Positions 63,121-64,000 of a stretch of DNA of 64,000 nt are shown piece by piece. Both the position numbers and the translations under genes were made by a program. The stretch comes from Hymenobacter negativus (GTDB lineage: Bacteria > Bacteroidota > Bacteroidia > Cytophagales > Hymenobacteraceae): assembly GCF_016056375.1 (NCBI RefSeq), contig NZ_JAEDAE010000003.1, positions 434,001-498,000 of the forward strand, written 5' to 3'. Position 1 is the first letter of the stretch. The number at the start of each line of letters is the position of its first letter. The notes under the pieces were generated by a model that searched no databases, was not told the DNA's origin, and saw nothing but the letters and a program-made list of their open reading frames with translations.

Positions 63121-64000
63121 TTATTCTATCACCAGCTGGCGGGTGGCGGCGGGCTGGCCATCCACCACGAGGCGCATCAGGTACAAGCCGGGCTTGGCAG
63201 TGCCGGCTTCCCAACGCAGTTCCTGCGGCCCGGCCGGCAGCGCCGCCGATGGCACGGTTGCCACACGACGGCCCAGGGCATCAACCACGCTTAGTTCGAC
63301 CTGGCCGGGGCGGGCCATATTAAAGGCCAGCGCAGTGCGGCCATGGGTTGGGTTGGGGTACAGGCTCAGCCCGGCCACCAGGTCGGCGCGGTCGCGCACG
63401 GCCGTATTCACACCAGCCGGGCCAGCCACGGCTATGTCGCGGGCCGCCAGGCCATTGCCGATGGCGCCTACCAGCGTGGTGGCGCCCGTGGTCAGGTTCA
63501 CGGTGTAAAGGTTGGTGTTGGCCGTGGTGCCGGGGTTCGCTACTAGGTAGGCTGTGTTGGTACCGGCCACCGGCGAGTAAATATCCATGTCCAGGCTGGA
63601 CGCCGTGGCATTAGCCGTAATGCCCGAGGTTCCCACCGTGTTCAGGGTGCCGTTGTTCGGCGGGTTTTGGGTGGTGAGGATGTTCAGGCTCAGGTCGTAA
63701 TTGTAGAGAGTAGTAGCGGTGGCAAGGGGGCCGGCCACGCTGTTGGTGTAGGCCACGGCCCCAATGTTGGGCGTGGCAGCGGCGTTGGCATCGGTGGTCG
63801 CGTAGGCCAGCTGGGTATCGGTGGCGGCAACGGTGCCATCGTTGGGGTTGAGGCGGTAGTTTGCGCGGTTAGATGAGGTTACGCGAATGCGGTCCACCGT
63901 CGGGTTGAAGTCGAAACCAACTTTGCCGGTGCCCAACTCCAGGCGAATAGCCGAGCCGATAGGCGTGGCCACCCCCGTTACCGCACTTATCGAATACACT
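63121..64000 (-). CDS. DUF4394 repeat protein with type IX sorting domain (partial)
   Basis: The C-terminal 293 codons of a protein that continues beyond the right edge of the window. The visible part holds DUF4394 sequence (about 1-190 of the fragment) with VGFDFNPTVDRIRVTSSNRANY, quoted partly here, and repeated blocks such as GAVAYTNSVAGP and TAYLVANPG. The last 80 residues are a sorting domain with GLSLYPNPTHGRTALAF and GLYLMRLVVDG. It is therefore a secreted surface protein. The first codon in the window is GTG but is not a real start. The family's role is unknown. Confidence 0.88.
   Translation of the reverse strand, partial: VYSISAVTGVATPIGSAIRLELGTGKVGFDFNPTVDRIRVTSSNRANYRLNPNDGTVAATDTQLAYATTDANAAATPNIGAVAYTNSVAGPLATATTLYNYDLSLNILTTQNPPNNGTLNTVGTSGITANATASSLDMDIYSPVAGTNTAYLVANPGTTANTNLYTVNLTTGATTLVGAIGNGLAARDIAVAGPAGVNTAVRDRADLVAGLSLYPNPTHGRTALAFNMARPGQVELSVVDALGRRVATVPSAALPAGPQELRWEAGTAKPGLYLMRLVVDGQPAATRQLVIE

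Overview
The window looks like a chromosomal segment of a GC-rich Bacteroidota, most likely order Cytophagales and close to Hymenobacter. The evidence is a SusC/SusD pair, two proteins with type IX secretion C-terminal sorting domains, an Alternative Complex III operon next to an aa3-type oxidase, start codons without Shine-Dalgarno sequences, and promoters that fit the Bacteroidota -33 TTG / -7 TAnnTTTG pattern. The genus is inferred from recognised families, not from a search.

Layout. 1-4.6 kb: SusC/SusD outer-membrane uptake pair. 4.6-10 kb: an SPFH (prohibitin-like) protein with a small acidic partner, small exported proteins, queA, and a lipoprotein-like methyltransferase. 10-17.7 kb: priA, a DUF255 thioredoxin-fold protein, and a GSCFA protein with a very long disordered tail. 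17.7-19 kb: rpsF-rpsR-rplI. 19.4-37.2 kb: a respiratory island reading rightward: actABCDEF, coxB, coxA, a terminator, then ctaA, ctaB, two subunit III genes, subunit IV, a SCO-like gene, DUF420, a small CxxC protein and DUF983. 37.3-45.2 kb: a large NtrY-like histidine kinase and a giant SprA-like outer-membrane protein. 45.4-49.7 kb: an exonuclease, a DUF6056 membrane protein and a GH20 hexosaminidase. 49.8-59.3 kb: a MoxR-DUF58-DUF4129-DUF4350-SpoIIM-RDD cluster with an SDR gene and a NADAR gene between MoxR and DUF58. 59.3-64 kb: a secreted M36 metallopeptidase and a DUF4394 protein cut by the window edge, both with sorting domains.

How it works together. ActA-F takes electrons from menaquinol to cytochrome c, CoxA/B/III/IV passes them to oxygen, and ctaA/ctaB make heme A. 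The MoxR cluster resembles chaperone/protein-assembly loci of unknown target. SusCD, GH20 and M36 point to a life of degrading polymers.

The most unusual signal is a family of hairpin elements of about 80-90 bp (one longer) made of degenerate tandem 7- or 8-mers, with each locus using its own unit and the opposite arm carrying the same unit in reverse complement. They fill whole intercistronic gaps in the act/cox and rps operons, running from the upstream stop codon to the downstream start codon. A further copy lies in frame inside the SprA-like gene. Separate palindromic elements sit at 45.3 kb and 47.6 kb. A second notable observation is a SCO-like gene in the oxidase operon with no cysteine and no copper-ligand histidine. 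No tRNA, rRNA, CRISPR array or transposase gene was seen.
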